From: Mastacembelus armatus
Lineage: Eukaryota > Chordata > Actinopteri > Synbranchiformes > Mastacembelidae
Reading direction: 5' to 3'
DNA length: 64,000 nucleotides
Assembly: GCF_900324485.2 (NCBI RefSeq)
Contig: NW_022872898.1
Span: 372,001 to 436,000 of the forward strand
Part shown: one piece after another, positions 1 to 11,758 of the stretch
How the letters are laid out: every line of letters starts with the position of its first letter
How positions within the stretch are numbered: position 1 is the stretch's first letter
The notes under the pieces: generated by a model
The model's input: the letters and a program-made list of their open reading frames with translations, nothing else
Database searches by the model: none
What the model was told of the DNA's origin: nothing
Translations under genes and position numbers: made by a program

Positions 1-910
1 AGGTTGGAACGTCTGCACAAAATGTAATCAACTTGTGTACTCCTGCCTCCACTCTTATATGTCACCCTATGCTCCTCCCTTTTCTGGAAAAATGTGTTCA
101 CTACAGCCATTTCCATCCTTTTTGCGGTCTACTACCATCTGTCCTTCTGCATTTCTGTCATGCATACCAAACTTACCCATCACTTCCTCGTCACCTCCGT
201 TTCCCTCACCAACGTGTGTTGAAATCTGCCCCAATCACCAGTCTCTCACCACTAGGGATACCCTGAATCACCTCATCCATTTCCCTCCAGAATTTCTCCT
301 TCTCTTCTAACTCACATCCTGCCTGTGGGGCATAACCACTAACAACATTCACCTTCCAGCTTCAGACTCATCACCCTATCTGACACTCTTTTCACCTCCA
401 GAACATTCGTAGCAAAATCCTCCTTCAGGATAACTCCTACTCCATTCCTCTTTCCATCCACACCATGATAAAGCAGCTTGAACCCTGCTCCTAATCTGTA
501 GACCTTGCTACCTCTCCACCTGGTCTCCTGAACACACAAGCTATCCACCTTTCTTCTCTCCATCATATCAGACAACTCTCTAGTTTTCCCTGACAAAGTC
601 CCTACATTCAAACTCCCTACACTAAGTCCTACACTCCTGCCCTTCCTCTTCTCTCTTTGCCTATGAACCCACCTTCCTCCTCTCCTTCTTTGACCAACAG
701 TGGTGTAGTTTCCACTGGCACCCTGGTGGTCATTGTTAACCCGGGCCAGGACCGATTTGGTATGGAAGTCCTATTTGTGATTCACATGTTTGATGTGGCT
801 GAAATTTTATGTCGGAGGACCTTCCTGACACAACCCTCTGCATTTACCCGGACCTGGGACCGGCACGTGAAGACACTGGATTGTGCCCCCCTGTGGTTGC
901 ATTTGGGAAA
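1..910 (-). mobile_element. RTE-clade LINE, 5' UTR and endonuclease part
   Basis: Read on the minus strand, about 611 to 339 encodes an apurinic-type endonuclease start (LNVGTLSGKTREL, then CVQETRWRGSK and a GVDGKRNGVGV block) typical of RTE-like fish LINEs. The GC-rich stretch at about 700-910 matches the 5' leader of this family. The element runs off the left edge. The same sequence lies inverted at 32555-33500, so it was present before the duplication. Reading frames on the plus strand here are antisense shadows. Confidence 0.85.
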
Positions 911-939
911 TTATTTAGTAAATTCTTAAATAAAATAAT

Positions 940-1026
940 TAGATACTTAGGCAAGGCAAGTTTATTTATATAGCACAATTCATACACAGAGTAATTCAAA
1001 GTGCTTTACAGAAATAAAAGACACGT
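940..1026 (-). mobile_element. 3' tail of L2-like LINE, separated from its body by the retrovirus
   Basis: The GGCAAGGCAAG / TATATAGCACAATTC tail is the 3' end of a common fish L2/CR1-like LINE. The body continues at 7218-7870, and the uninterrupted copy is at 31840-32520 on the plus strand. The last five bases, CACGT (1022-1026), are the left target-site duplicate of the retrovirus. Confidence 0.8.
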
Positions 1027-1390
1027 TGTCAGGTTTACGCTACACTGACATGGTTCTTTTCCCTGAAGGCAATGAAACACACGACAACTTTGTACCGAGT
1101 ATCTGTCTGCAAGTGAAAACGCCTCAGTTGCAAACGGAGAGAAGAGACTTTCTTCTCTCCCCCTGCGACTTACACCCTTCTCTCACTCTTTTCATTTAGC
1201 AGTCCTTCATTTGTCTAGTGGGGAACAAAACCAGACACAGGATACTTGGGTGCAATAAAACTTCAGTTCATCATGGGTCATAAGGTTATGGAGGTCAGCT
1301 GGAGAAACAGACCTCTCACATAAACATCCTATCTTCAGATCTAATTCCACAATGGCAACAATTTGAACTTTTGTCCTTATAACCCCAACA
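1027..1390 (-). repeat. 3' LTR of the fossil retrovirus
   Basis: 364 bp, nearly identical to 6851-7212. On the minus strand it starts TGTTGGGGTTATAAGG (TATA-like) and ends ACCTGACA. It is flanked on its outer side by CACGT. Confidence 0.93.
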
Positions 1391-1402
1391 TTTCCCTCCT
1401 GT
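1391..1402 (-). other. Polypurine tract of the retrovirus
   Basis: On the minus strand AGGAGGGAAA directly precedes the 3' LTR, the position where plus-strand DNA priming occurs in retroviruses. Confidence 0.75.
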
Positions 1403-1783
1403 TTGTCATTGTGAAACAGACATCAGGCTGACCCAACTTCATAAGATTTTCTGAGTAACCATCATTCATGACAGACCACGGAGGGAGTGGAGGAAATCAC
1501 ATAGGCCCTAATCTAACAGTGATAATGCTAAAATAAAAATGAATAACACACATAGATATGTATGTAGCAAGGCTGGGCGAAAAACCCCTCCTTCAGGGGA
1601 AAATTCCCAGCCGACTCCCTCACCAGGGCAGTCACCTTGTGGCTTGCTACCTAAAACGTTACATAGATAAAAGAAAAACATTCACATCTCCTTTACACTC
1701 GGCCCTCTTCCTCCTCCGGTGAAATTGTTTGTAAGAGAGTATAGGACACAAAGGCTTGGGTGAACATTTTGGTAATCATAGAC

Positions 1784-2056
1784 TTAATACATGGCAGAAT
1801 ACATGTAGTAAATAAGCAAAACAGTATTAGAACAACAATTAAAGGTGTTATTAGGCATTTCCTGTATCCAGTGCCAGTTTGTGAGGTCAGTACGTGTCCA
1901 TCGTTTGGCCCTAGGTTTTTTGTGCTCCTTCGTAAAATTGTTATTCGCTATAGTCTCGAGATCTGCCATTGTGAGGAAGATTACAAATATGGTCAGACAG
2001 AGCCATACTGGTAGGAGAACACATTCCCACCCTTTAGGACAGACGGTGGGTGCCAT
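1784..2056 (-). pseudogene. Possible env stub of the fossil retrovirus
   Basis: A short minus-strand reading frame between integrase and the 3' LTR holds a hydrophobic stretch (VLLPVWLCLTIFVIFLTM) in the place where env starts in this family. There is no clear homology, and too little is present for a complete envelope. Confidence 0.3.
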
Positions 2057-2123
2057 AGCTGGGAGCGAGGATTAGATGTTTTCTTCAGCGGCAAAAGGTT
2101 TTGATACCGGCCGACTTCCACCT

Positions 2124-4494
2124 CTACTCGACACTCACCAGATGTTGCAGTACCTTACAGTGGCTCTGGTGAATCCACGTGGGTCTCTCTTGGATCTTTA
2201 CAGCTGTGGGTGTAGTCAGGATCACAGTGTAGGGTCCTTCCCACTTAGGTGTAGACCAAGTTTTCCTTTTTATGACCTTTATCAGCACTCGGTCTCCTGG
2301 TTTAACCCTCTGGCCCTGTGGAGACAAAAGGTCATCTGGCAGATTATTTGCACTCACAACTCCCTTGGTCTTTAACATTTTACTCATCCACTCTGCAAGA
2401 GTAGTTTCTCCTTGAGGGTTTTCACACACATCCTCACAAATGGGAAGTGTAAAAGGTCTCCCATAAAGGATTTCAAATGGGGTCAGGTCTTTGTCTGTTG
2501 GCGTGACCCTCATGTACATTTTTACCAGAGGGAGGCATTCTACCCATGTCCTCCCCGTTTGCTCCATGGTTTTTCTCAATCTCATTTTTATAGTGCCATT
2601 AGTTCTTTCAACTAATCCTGCACTCTGGGGGTGGTATGAGCAATGTTTTTTTAACTCACACCCCAGGTGTTTGGACATTTGTGTAACTACTTCATTCACA
2701 AAATGTGGACCATTATCACTGTAAACTCGCTGTGGGATCCCATGATCTGGAATAATATTTTTGCACAGCGCTTTAGCCACTGTTAGTGCATCAGCATTTT
2801 TACTGGGCACAATTTCAAACCATTTAGAGTATGCATCTATCAGAACAAGGCAGTACTTGTATGTCTGACATTGTGACAACTCTATAAAATCCATATGAAT
2901 GACTTGGAATGGATAATCTGGGTTGGGGAATTTCCCTCTCTTTGGTCTGAGATTTCCCTGTGGGTTGTGTTTACAACAAATCAAACAGGATTTACAAAAA
3001 TTTTTTGAGTAGTTATTGAATCCTGGTGCGTGGAAATACTTTTCCACTGCTTATACCATCCCTCCTGTTGACACATGGCAAGGCCCATGTGTCAAAATAG
3101 CTGCTGTATGATAAAGACTTCTAGGTAGGCAAAGTTTGTCTTTGATTTTAAAAAGGTCTTGCTCTATTGTGGCTCCGTCTTTGAGCCAGAGTTGTTGTTC
3201 AGCTGGTGGGGCTCTTTTCTGCATGTCCGAAAGTACTTCATGATCTATGGGCTGTTTCACGTCTTCTATAATATATAGATTACATTTGCCAAATTGTCCC
3301 TGTGCAGCTGCCTTTGCTGTTACACTGAGCCTCTGGGGATCTCACCAGGATTCCTGCATCGAGCATCCCTTGCACTACAGGTCTGATTCCTGCTAAAGCA
3401 TCTGGTTTTAGGGGATACTGTTTTATTCTGGGTCTATAACCTGATTTAGGTTTGATTATGACTTCTGAGGCAGTGGTCATTAAGCCTACATCAGTCTTGC
3501 CTCGGGACCAGAAACTGCTGGGCACTTCAGCCAAGCACGGATCTATGTCCTCTAGTAGCAACACTCATTCTTGATCATCCTCCCCCATGTGGGCACGGGG
3601 AGTGGCAGTTACAACCCAATTTAGGTTTTTGTAAAAGCGGTTTCCCACACTGTTACTGAACCAGCCCCCCTTGCCCTCATGCCAATCACAAATGCTTTCT
3701 GCTTCATTTAAAAACTGTTTCAGCTCCTCCCAGTACATGTCATTAGTCTTAGACACTGACAGATAAGGATTAGGTGTCCACCCTTTTACAAGACGTTTAG
3801 CTTCCTGGGTGAGGCCTACAGAACAGACTGCTTTTCCTTTTCTGTCAGTGTAAAGAGTCTTAAGAGTTATTCTTTGTGGCCCTAGTTTTTCAAATTTCTG
3901 TGCATAATCTAAGTCAGGGCCTGGAGTGTGCTTATAGTAAAGAGTGACATGCATCTGCTCTGGAGTGAGGCTTTCCGTGTGAGGTGGTTGAGGATCAGGC
4001 AACAGGCGCAGGAGCTGCTCTCCTGTTCGTCCAGGGTCAGGCGTGGGCAGATCTAGGGACCACCAGTAGTAAGGCGTCCCTTGTTTTAGCACTACATAGG
4101 AGGGGACCTCTTCCCCTGGACCTATTGCAGCCATTCCATTGGTAGTGGGCACCAAGGATATTTTCAATTTGCTCAACAGATCTCTGCCCAGTAGATTGAC
4201 TAGACAGCTTGGACATAAAACTGCCATTGCCTTCTCCTGGAAGCCAGATGCCTCATCCTTAATCACAAGGCTTTGAGAGAAACTGCAAGGAGTGACCTGT
4301 CCATTTGCTGATCTCACAAAGATATGTTTATCACCTCTTGTCACTCCAGGAATTCTGTCCCTTAATACTGTTCTGTCTGCTCCTGTATCACACAAAAATT
4401 TTATTTTTACTCCATTAATTTTTAACACTCTAATGGGAATTACTTTGTTCTCTTCTGTACTATAATAAGTCTCCACAATTTCACTAAGATCCAA
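2124..4494 (-). pseudogene. Fossil pol region: protease, RT remnant, integrase
   Basis: The protease is recognised by FLCDTGADRTVL and a later LLGRDLL. A reverse transcriptase piece follows. The integrase core shows [15 protein letters not shown] and [10 protein letters not shown], carrying the D, D and E positions, with a zinc-binding H/C region before it. gag and pol lie in one frame separated by a stop, the arrangement that gamma- and epsilon-like retroviruses use for read-through. The region is broken and is treated as a fossil. Confidence 0.88.
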
Positions 4495-4518
4495 TTCTTC
4501 AGTATTTGAGGGGTCTAG

Positions 4519-6156
4519 TCATGCATTAAGGTTATAGGGTTCAGGTCTATTGTACTCATCTGATCTCCTGTATCCTCCCTTTCTCTGCCTCCGTTGATCA
4601 CATTCTCGTGCAAAATGACCTGGCTGACCACAATTATAACATACTTCATCCTTTTGTTCTTCTTCCTTGTACCTGTCTCCTCGCCTCTTAAAACCTCCTC
4701 TACCTCTGACACTTCTTCTGAAACCACCTCTACTGAACCTTTGAGGACCCCCCCTAGATCCACCACTGCTCATCACATCCAGAAGTGCAAACACAGCAGC
4801 CTGTGACTGTTGCTTCGACTTGTGCTTTTGCATGTCTTGTGCATGTTGTGCATAATTCATTATCTGAGTGACTCCATCTGTAGGAGTACTAATGTTGAGT
4901 TTTCGTATGTGATGCGTAATGGAAGGGCGAAAACCACTCAGCAGGGCCTGCTTTAACTGCTGCTGATAGGCTGAACCAGGGGCCTCCTCAGGTTCCAATC
5001 CACTATTTGCTTTAAACACTTCCTCTAACCTTTCTCTATATTCCTGCACATCCTCATCATCTTTCTGTTTACACTGAGCAATAGCTTGGTAATCAGGAGG
5101 TTTAACAAAAGCATCTCTAATCCACTCTGTTAATGCTGTGAATTGAGCTTCCAATACAATATTATTAGGAGGCAGAACTGCTCCAGCTGGAGTTCGGCCA
5201 GTATATTGTCCTCTTACTCCTCCATACCTATGTCCTAAGGCTTTTCTACACACTGAGTCAATTTCCTGTCCATCCAAATTGTAAGTTTGTCTAAGTTGTT
5301 GTAGGTTAACAATCCACTGGCGAACATTAGCGAGGGGATCCCCCAGTCCTTTTACTGCATCCTCTAATTCTTTGCAGGACCAGGGTCTCCTCACTAAGAG
5401 AAGGGGTCTATTATCACCTCCCACTCCATAGTGGGGGTTAGGTACCTCTATGGCTGGAAAGATGCTAGTCTGGTCTTCCAGTAATGGCCAGGGGGGTGGG
5501 TCAGGACGGGGCCCCATCCATGACCCATCACCCTAGGGGTTTTTAAATGGGCTCGTGTCAGACATAGCTGCTGCTAATTGTTGAACCTCATTAACCAGGG
5601 GACTGTACAACTTTCCTGTTCTAGTGCGACTGGGGCTAGGTAGGACAGGTCCCACTATCTCACTGGGGGGGACTGGGGGAGCCAGGGTTTCAGCTGACCC
5701 TGCTGCCCCCGCCTCAGCCGCAGCCGCTGCTGCAGCTTGTGCAAGCAGACGTCTCTGCTGCTCTCTACGTTCTTCCTGTTGAATTAGTGCTTGTGGACGC
5801 CCTACAAAATCAGCTGGATCCTCTTGGAGAGCTGCTATGAGGGACTTTTTATCACCTGTTTTCTTATCTTTTTCTCTTTTTGCTTGCATTCCACAAAGCC
5901 GTCTCCTTTCTGCCTGTTCCTGCCATTTAACAGCTTCTATAATTTGTAATTTGAATTTATCAATTCTCTTAGGTTCTGCTATAGCCATTTCTGCTTTCAA
6001 TTGAGTTACCAATTTATCGCATGCGCAGGTTTCCAGTTTCCCAGGAAACTCATATTTTTTCTTCCATTCACCCAAATATCTTGCCGATCCAGGGGAATAG
6101 GTGTTCATAAATTTAGGATCCCCCGTTAATTGGGGTTTACTGTTTCCCTTTCCCAT
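4519..6156 (-). pseudogene. Fossil gag region
   Basis: It begins MGKGNSKP, a myristoylation-type matrix start. An alanine/glutamate-rich middle and a capsid-like section follow. It ends in a basic Arg/Gly-rich stretch with one CCHC zinc knuckle (CYNCGQPGHFARECDQ). One knuckle and the matrix start point to a gamma/epsilon-like retrovirus rather than a Gypsy element. Broken. Confidence 0.85.
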
Positions 6157-6825
6157 AGTTGCAACTTGGCACAAGCAAACGATCAGTCACAACAGCGTGG
6201 GGATCGTCCACTGTATCAGGCTTCTACAGGTACTAATTACCTGCGGATACAGCCGTCCACCACACTCAACTTCTCAATTTTACTTGTGCCCAACAAATAA
6301 CACACAGTTTCAGTGGGAAGTGACACCGTTCTACTCGGTTGGCAATTGCCTGTCCAACGTTCCCTTTTCATCAACAAACAAACAAACATTCACATTCACT
6401 CCACAGTACTGTTTAATGCCTTCCTAGTGTCCCTGACACTGGATACCCCTCGACCATGTGCCTGACATGGGAGATTAGTTTGCCATGGTCTTTTATCCAA
6501 GTGGTATTGTCTAAAACTTTCACCGTTCGTGCATTCGAATCAATTTGATTCTAATCCCGCTCTGCAACGATATTTAATTTAGACTCACACATTTTTCCTG
6601 ACGTCCATTCACACAGTTTCACCCGCGGATTTTTACCTGATTTGACGCAAGGATTGCCTTCACGGTTTCCGTCAGACAGTAGGGCTGTGAGGATGTTTCC
6701 AGACGGGGACCTGCCGACCTCCCAACGAATTCACGTGGGTGGATTTTCTCCAGCCGTCTAACGGCTGACTGTGCACAGATTCACGGCGTCCTCGTCCTCC
6801 TCTTCATCCAAACTGTCGTATTGGA

Positions 6826-6843
6826 AACCGGGCGGAAACACCA
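6826..6843 (-). other. Primer binding site for tRNA-Val
   Basis: Seven bases inside the 5' LTR, the minus strand reads TGGTGTTTCCGCCCGGTT. This is complementary to the 3' end of vertebrate tRNA-Val (...CCGGGCGGAAACA plus CCA). tRNA-Val genes lie in this same window at 35200, 37497 and 61482. Confidence 0.88.
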
Positions 6844-6850
6844 ATAAATA

Positions 6851-7212
6851 TGTCAGGTTTACGCTACACTGACATGGTTCTTTTCCCTGAAGGCAATGAA
6901 ACACACAACAACTTTGTACCGAGTATCTGTCTGCAAGTGAAAACGCCTCAGTTGCAAACGGAGAGAAGAGACTTTCTTCTCTCCCCATGCGACTTTCACC
7001 CTCCTCTCTCTTTTCACTTAGCAGTCCTTTATTTGTATAGTGGGGAACAAAACCAGACACAGGATACTTGGGTGCAATAAAACTTCAGTTCTTCATGGGT
7101 CATAAGGCTATGGAGGTCAGCTGGAGAAACAGACCTCTCACATAAACATCCTATCTTCAGATCTAATTCCACAATGGCAACAATTTGAACTTTTGTCCTT
7201 ATAACCCCAACA
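6851..7212 (-). repeat. 5' LTR of the fossil retrovirus
   Basis: 362 bp partner of 1027-1390 with TG...CA ends, followed by target duplicate CACGT at 7213-7217. Confidence 0.93.
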
Positions 7213-7217
7213 CACGT

Positions 7218-7870
7218 TAAATGTACATTGGCAAAAATCAAAATAAGAAACAGTAAATAGTAGGAAATTTACTTGAAATTAGAGGAAAATTAATGTAGAT
7301 AAAACACTTTTAGTTGTTGTACGCAGAGCTAAACAGAAAAGTTTTTAACCAGAGATGAGGTTTGTGTAACATCATCAGGAAGACTATTCCAGGTTTTAGC
7401 TGCATAAAACTGAAACACTCTTTCTCCATGTTTAGTCTTGACTCTGGGCATGAGTAGAAGGCCTGTCCTTGATGTTCTCAGAGGTCGAGATGGTTCATAC
7501 GGCATCAACATGTCAGAGATGTACAGGGGTGCAGAGACTTATACACAAGAAGTGCTGTTTTAAAGTCCATTCTCTGAGCGACAGCAAGCCAGTGCAGAGA
7601 TCTGAGAACAGGAGTAATGTGGTTGTAGTTCCTGGTTCTAGTTTTGAGAGCCCTGTGAGCAGGCCGTTAGAGTAGTCTAACCTGCTGGAGATAAATGCAT
7701 GGATGAGTCTCTCCAAGTCTGGTTTAGACATGGTCCCTTTGACCCTGACAACGTTTTTGAGATGATGTAGTTAATTTAATATTGCTGTTAAAATTCAAGT
7801 CTGAGTCCATGATTACCCCTAGACTTCTTGCTTGGAGGAAAAAGAAATTATTGTTCCCATTTTATAAAAC
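7218..7870 (-). mobile_element. L2-like LINE, RT C-terminal end and 3' UTR
   Basis: Minus-strand frames encode KPDLERLIHAFISSRLDYSNGLLTGL and MLMPYEPSRPLRTSRTGLLLMPRVKTKHGE...AAKTWNSLPDDVTQ, the diagnostic tail of fish L2/CR1-like reverse transcriptases. It is broken by frameshifts and truncated at its 5' end. The retrovirus inserted in its 3' UTR. The uninterrupted inverted copy is at 31840-32520. Confidence 0.85.
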
Positions 7871-8040
7871 ATTTTTAAAACTTACTAACTTAAAGAAAAA
7901 AATTAGTCTTGCATCACTCAGACCAATGAGACTGCACTATCACAGTAAAGGGAATTGAACTGTCTGTCTCAGAATTTCATTATGTTCTTACTTACATTGT
8001 AAGTCATGCTTCATAACAAGACCTTGTTGTTTTTTTAAGC

Positions 8041-8112
8041 TGGTCCCACTGAGATTTGAATTCAAATCACTGGATTCAAAGTCCAGAGTGCTAACCATTA
8101 CACCATGGGACC
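8041..8112 (-). tRNA. tRNA-Gln(TTG)
   Basis: 72 nt cloverleaf on the minus strand starting GGTCCCATGGTGTAATGG, with anticodon loop CTTTGAA (TTG) in a perfect CTGGA/TCCAG stem. The T stem has one A-C mismatch. Its inverted partner is 31591-31662. No T-run terminator is seen just downstream. Confidence 0.9.
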
Positions 8113-8526
8113 CTGGCATGTGTTATCTCTGTTCTCAGAAACGTGAGGCAGTGACCATGTGAAGAACCTTTGCTCTATTACTCGTTTTCTTCATTCCAAG
8201 TTTGATTCAAGTCAGGGGACTGTGAACCAGTCACCAGCGAGGATGGATCCCCTGGACCAAACCACATCATGTCAAGTACGATGATGGTCCAACCAGATGT
8301 ATTCCCCAATCACTGCAGCAAGACACAAAAAGACAGTACACAGACAGAGAGAACCAGAGATTTCTCTGATTCGTTCTCAAGATTCTCTGGAGACTGAGAG
8401 ACTCTCAAGAGGGGAAAGACCCTCAGAAAGAGAGGACCAGCAAAAGGACAATGGGGTAGAGACTGCTTTTATATTGATTATGCCGGTGAAACCAAGAAAT
8501 GACTGAACTTATCCAAGCTTGATTTC
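8113..8526. repeat. Non-coding flank of tRNA-Gln shared with 31190-31590
   Basis: It contains a 69-codon open frame (8297-8506, plus) that is conserved in the inverted copy at 31197-31406, but it has no recognisable domain and conservation is expected from recent duplication. I see no gene. Confidence 0.6.
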
Positions 8527-10036
8527 CTTTAAGCGTGAACCCGACCAGCTGCAGATCGGTCCCGCGAGTAAAGGATGCAATGGTCACATTTCATCCAGAG
8601 GTTTTAGCTCACCTGAACAGAGCCACGCTCATCTGATTGTCATCCTCGGTAGGAAACACATAGTAAAACGCTAATCTGACAGGTTTTTCTAATGAACAAT
8701 GCGGAACTATATCCGCTGGTCAGCAGCTTTACGCACGGTCTCTCTTCACGGTCTTTTGAAGAGGATTAAACGTCTTTTAAAAATACAGGATGATAAGGAT
8801 CATTGAATATCATTAGCTACTGTGTTTTTCCTTTCGGTGGAGAAACATGGAACAGCGTAAACGACACGGTCCTGACTGACGTGGTGTAATAAAAATCCAG
8901 GGCAGAAGTGTTGTGATAAGTTCAAAATGCAGCGTACAGTGAGGGGCTTGTTGGTCGACACCTGCGCGCCCTGGACCAAAGCGTTACCAACAGGACGTGT
9001 TGACATGAAAAACAAACAGCGACATCTTGTGGAGGAGGGTAATGGGAAAAAACAAACAAACAAACAAAACAACATAGTAGGATCCTTTAAAAGTAGCAGA
9101 ACCACTCCACTGCATGTAAAAGTCTGAATTAAAATCCTGCTTAACAAATGGTACCTAGAGTAAAAAGCAATAGTACTAACGGAGGAAAAATGGTCCCTAG
9201 ATGTTTAATATATCGGCAGACATGCATCAGATTCTACAAGATTACATATGTCTGAAGTTTCACAGGACAGGAAGGTGATGAATACTAGTTTGAGAAGTAA
9301 CTAAAGTTGTCAGATGTGGTGCAGTAAAAAGCCCAATATTCTTGGTGGCCAAGAGCTAAATAGAAATTCTCTGGTAAATAAGAACCTATGAGTGTGGATA
9401 GAAATCTCAGCCAAAGAAAAACAGGACTCGGAACTCAAGTTGCATGTTTATTACCAACACTGAACTAGACAATTACACACCAACTCAATTCACAGGAATT
9501 CAGATAAGTACGTTATTGCAAAAGAATTTGGCTAAGGCATTATACACAACACCTGCAGTGACTATTTTTCTAGATATAAAGTGTAATTCCTATTTCAGAG
9601 TGTTAAAATAAAAATAAAGAAATAAAACAGCATGATCATTGTTGAACTTATAAAGAGACAGATGTACATCATTCCCCCAATAGCAACCTGTTGTTTTATA
9701 GGAAACAGTCTAAACTGTCACTTTGTTTCTAGTCTCTTCTTCAGAGTTGCAGCAGAAGCTACATTTATACAGAAACACTATCTACTATTGGAATCTGTAC
9801 TTACCATCCAACCCTTCAACCTCTGAGGTACTGCATCTAGAATGTGGTGATCTCTCCCAGATGAAAGCTGAGGAAGTGGACTCTCGTCATCCATCAGTAG
9901 ACATCTCCTGGCTGCTCTGAAAACTAAGGCTTCGTGGCCTCTTTCTTGAAGGGGTCGCTCCTGTTTCTTTTTGGGGTTGTCACATTCTGAAGCCTTTTCA
10001 AAAGCTGTTTCTGAAATATGTTCTGCATCATTCATA
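8526..10036 (-). repeat. Duplicated block, inverted copy of about 45160-46655
   Basis: This block matches the right side of the window in inverse orientation but is absent from the collinear copy near 31.13-31.19 kb. It holds decayed non-autonomous transposon sequence, an (AAAC)n tract at 9050-9070, and on the minus strand at 10035-9778 the end of a Harbinger-like frame (DAEHISETAFEKASE) followed by a Ser/Arg-rich open frame of unknown nature. No intact gene is visible. Confidence 0.7.
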
Positions 10037-11410
10037 ATTCAATTCAATTCAATTCATTTATTGTATAGCGCCAAATCACAATACAAATCATCTCAAGGCA
10101 CTTTACAAAAAAAAAAACCCAACAATTCCCTTATGAGCAAGCACTTGGCGACAGTGGAGAGGAAAAAACTCCCTTTAACGGAAGAAAAAAACCTCCAGCA
10201 GAACCGGGCTCAGTTTGGGCGGCCATCTGCCTCGACCGGTTGGGGTGAGTGGATAGAGCAGAGAGAAAAGAACAGCAACAATAAACAACAAATAGACACT
10301 GCAAGTTGGTGGGGCCAGTAACTGCACATCAGCGATAAACAGCTCCAGGACCAGGGACACCTGCAGAAGGTACAGAGAGAGAGAGAGAGAGAGGGAGGGA
10401 GAGAGCACAAACTAGGGGAGAGAGAGAGCACAAGGTTAGTAACATTCAATGGTGGAATATACATGAGGTGGGAGAGAAGGGGGGGGGGGGGGGGGGGGGT
10501 AGGGTAGAGGAGCTCAGTGCACCGATGGTCCTCGGGCAGTCTAGGCCTATAGCAGCATAACTAACTAAGGGATGGTTCAGGGTTGCCTGAAGCCAGCCCT
10601 AACTATATGCTTTGTCAAAGAGGAAGGTTTTAAGTCTAGCCTTAAAAGTACAGAGAGTGTCTGCCTCCTGAACCCAGGCTGAGAGCTGGTTCCACAGGAG
10701 AGGAGCTTGATAGCTAAAGGCTCTGCCTCCCATTCTGCTTTTGAGAACTCTGGGAACCACAAGTAGGCCTGCACTCTGAGAGCGAAGTGGTCTATTGGGA
10801 TAATATGGTACTATGAGGTCTTTAAGGTATGAAGGAGCTTGATTATGAAGGGATTTGTATGTGAGAAGAAGGATTTTAAATTCTATTCTATATTTTACAG
10901 GGAGCCAATGAAGAGAAGCCAATATAGGAGAAATATGATCTCTCTTGCTAGTTCCTGTCAGGACTCTGGGTGCGGCATTCTGGATTAATTGGAGGCTTTT
11001 TATTAAGATATTAGGACATCCAGATAGTAATGAGTTACAGTAATCTAGCCTTGAGGAAACAAACGCATGGACTAGTTTTTCTGCATCATTTTGAGACAGG
11101 ATGTTCCTAATTTTGGAAATGTTGCGCAGGTGAAAGAATGCGGTTCTAGAAATTTGTTTTATGTGTGAGTTAAAGGACATGTCCTGGTCAAAAATAACTC
11201 CAAGGTTTTTTACAGTAGTGCTGGAGGCCAGGGCTATGCCATCTAGAGTAGCTATAATTTTAGAAAAGTTATTTCTGAGATTTTTAGGCCCAAATATAAT
11301 GACTTCTGTTTTCTCCGAGTTTAAAAGTAAAAAGTTACTGGTCATCCAAGCTTTCATGTCAGTTAGACAGGCTTGAAGTCTGGTTAACTGGTTTGTGTTA
11401 ACAGGTTTAA
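10036..11410 (-). mobile_element. L2-like LINE, 5'-truncated, inserted in a Harbinger remnant
   Basis: Minus strand 11357-10599 encodes 252 residues of reverse transcriptase C-terminus ([74 protein letters not shown]). The 3' UTR follows, with TATAGCGCCAAATCAC and an (AATTC)n tail at 10036. It includes a GA-rich tract (10376-10400) and a G-run (10479-10499). The tail abuts the Harbinger sequence that is unbroken at 45.1 kb. Confidence 0.9.
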
Positions 11411-11436
11411 TAACATGAAACAGCTTTTTTTTAAGC

Positions 11437-11508
11437 TGGTCCCACTGAGATTTGAACTCAGATCACTGGATTCAAAGTCCAGAGTGCTAACTATTACACC
11501 ACAGGACC
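11437..11508 (-). tRNA. tRNA-Gln(TTG)
   Basis: 72 nt, minus strand, GGTCCTG...TGGGACC with wobble pairs at the base of the acceptor. The CTGGA/TCCAG anticodon stem has loop CTTTGAA, and the T stem CTGAG/CTCAG is perfect. Its inverted partner is 31041-31112. Confidence 0.9.
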
Positions 11509-11758
11509 CTACTGTTCATGACCTCTGTGATCAGAAACATGTGGGACAGTGACCATGTGACGCCATGTTCGCGATCAATTACTCATTTTCTTTATTAGTT
11601 CATTCAAAGTTTGATTTCTTGCTCCTCTTGTTTGAAATTAGTTGGTCACAGTAGCTCAGTTATACCGAAAACCGTCTTGAAAAGACGATAGCAAAATAAG
11701 ATAAAAAGTAACATAGGTAAAAATAAAAGAAGATAAATATAATACAATTATATACACC

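Larger units (their letters stand above)
1027..7212 (-). mobile_element. Fossil endogenous retrovirus (gamma/epsilon-like), minus strand
   Basis: About 6.2 kb, bounded by two LTRs of about 362 bp with TG...CA ends and a 5-bp target duplication CACGT (1022-1026 and 7213-7217). Recognisable parts in order on the minus strand are the 5' LTR, a tRNA-Val primer site, gag with a CCHC knuckle, protease, reverse transcriptase remnant, integrase, a possible env stub, a polypurine tract and the 3' LTR. It is broken, with several breaks. The LTRs differ at about 9 positions plus one small indel, roughly 2.5 percent, so the insertion is fairly young (order of a few million years, rate-dependent). It sits inside the 3' region of an L2-like LINE and is absent from the inverted copy near 32.44 kb. 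Confidence 0.93.

Noticed and set aside
8297-8506. 69-codon frame conserved at 31197-31406
   Set aside because: Conservation is explained by recent segmental duplication, and no domain is seen.
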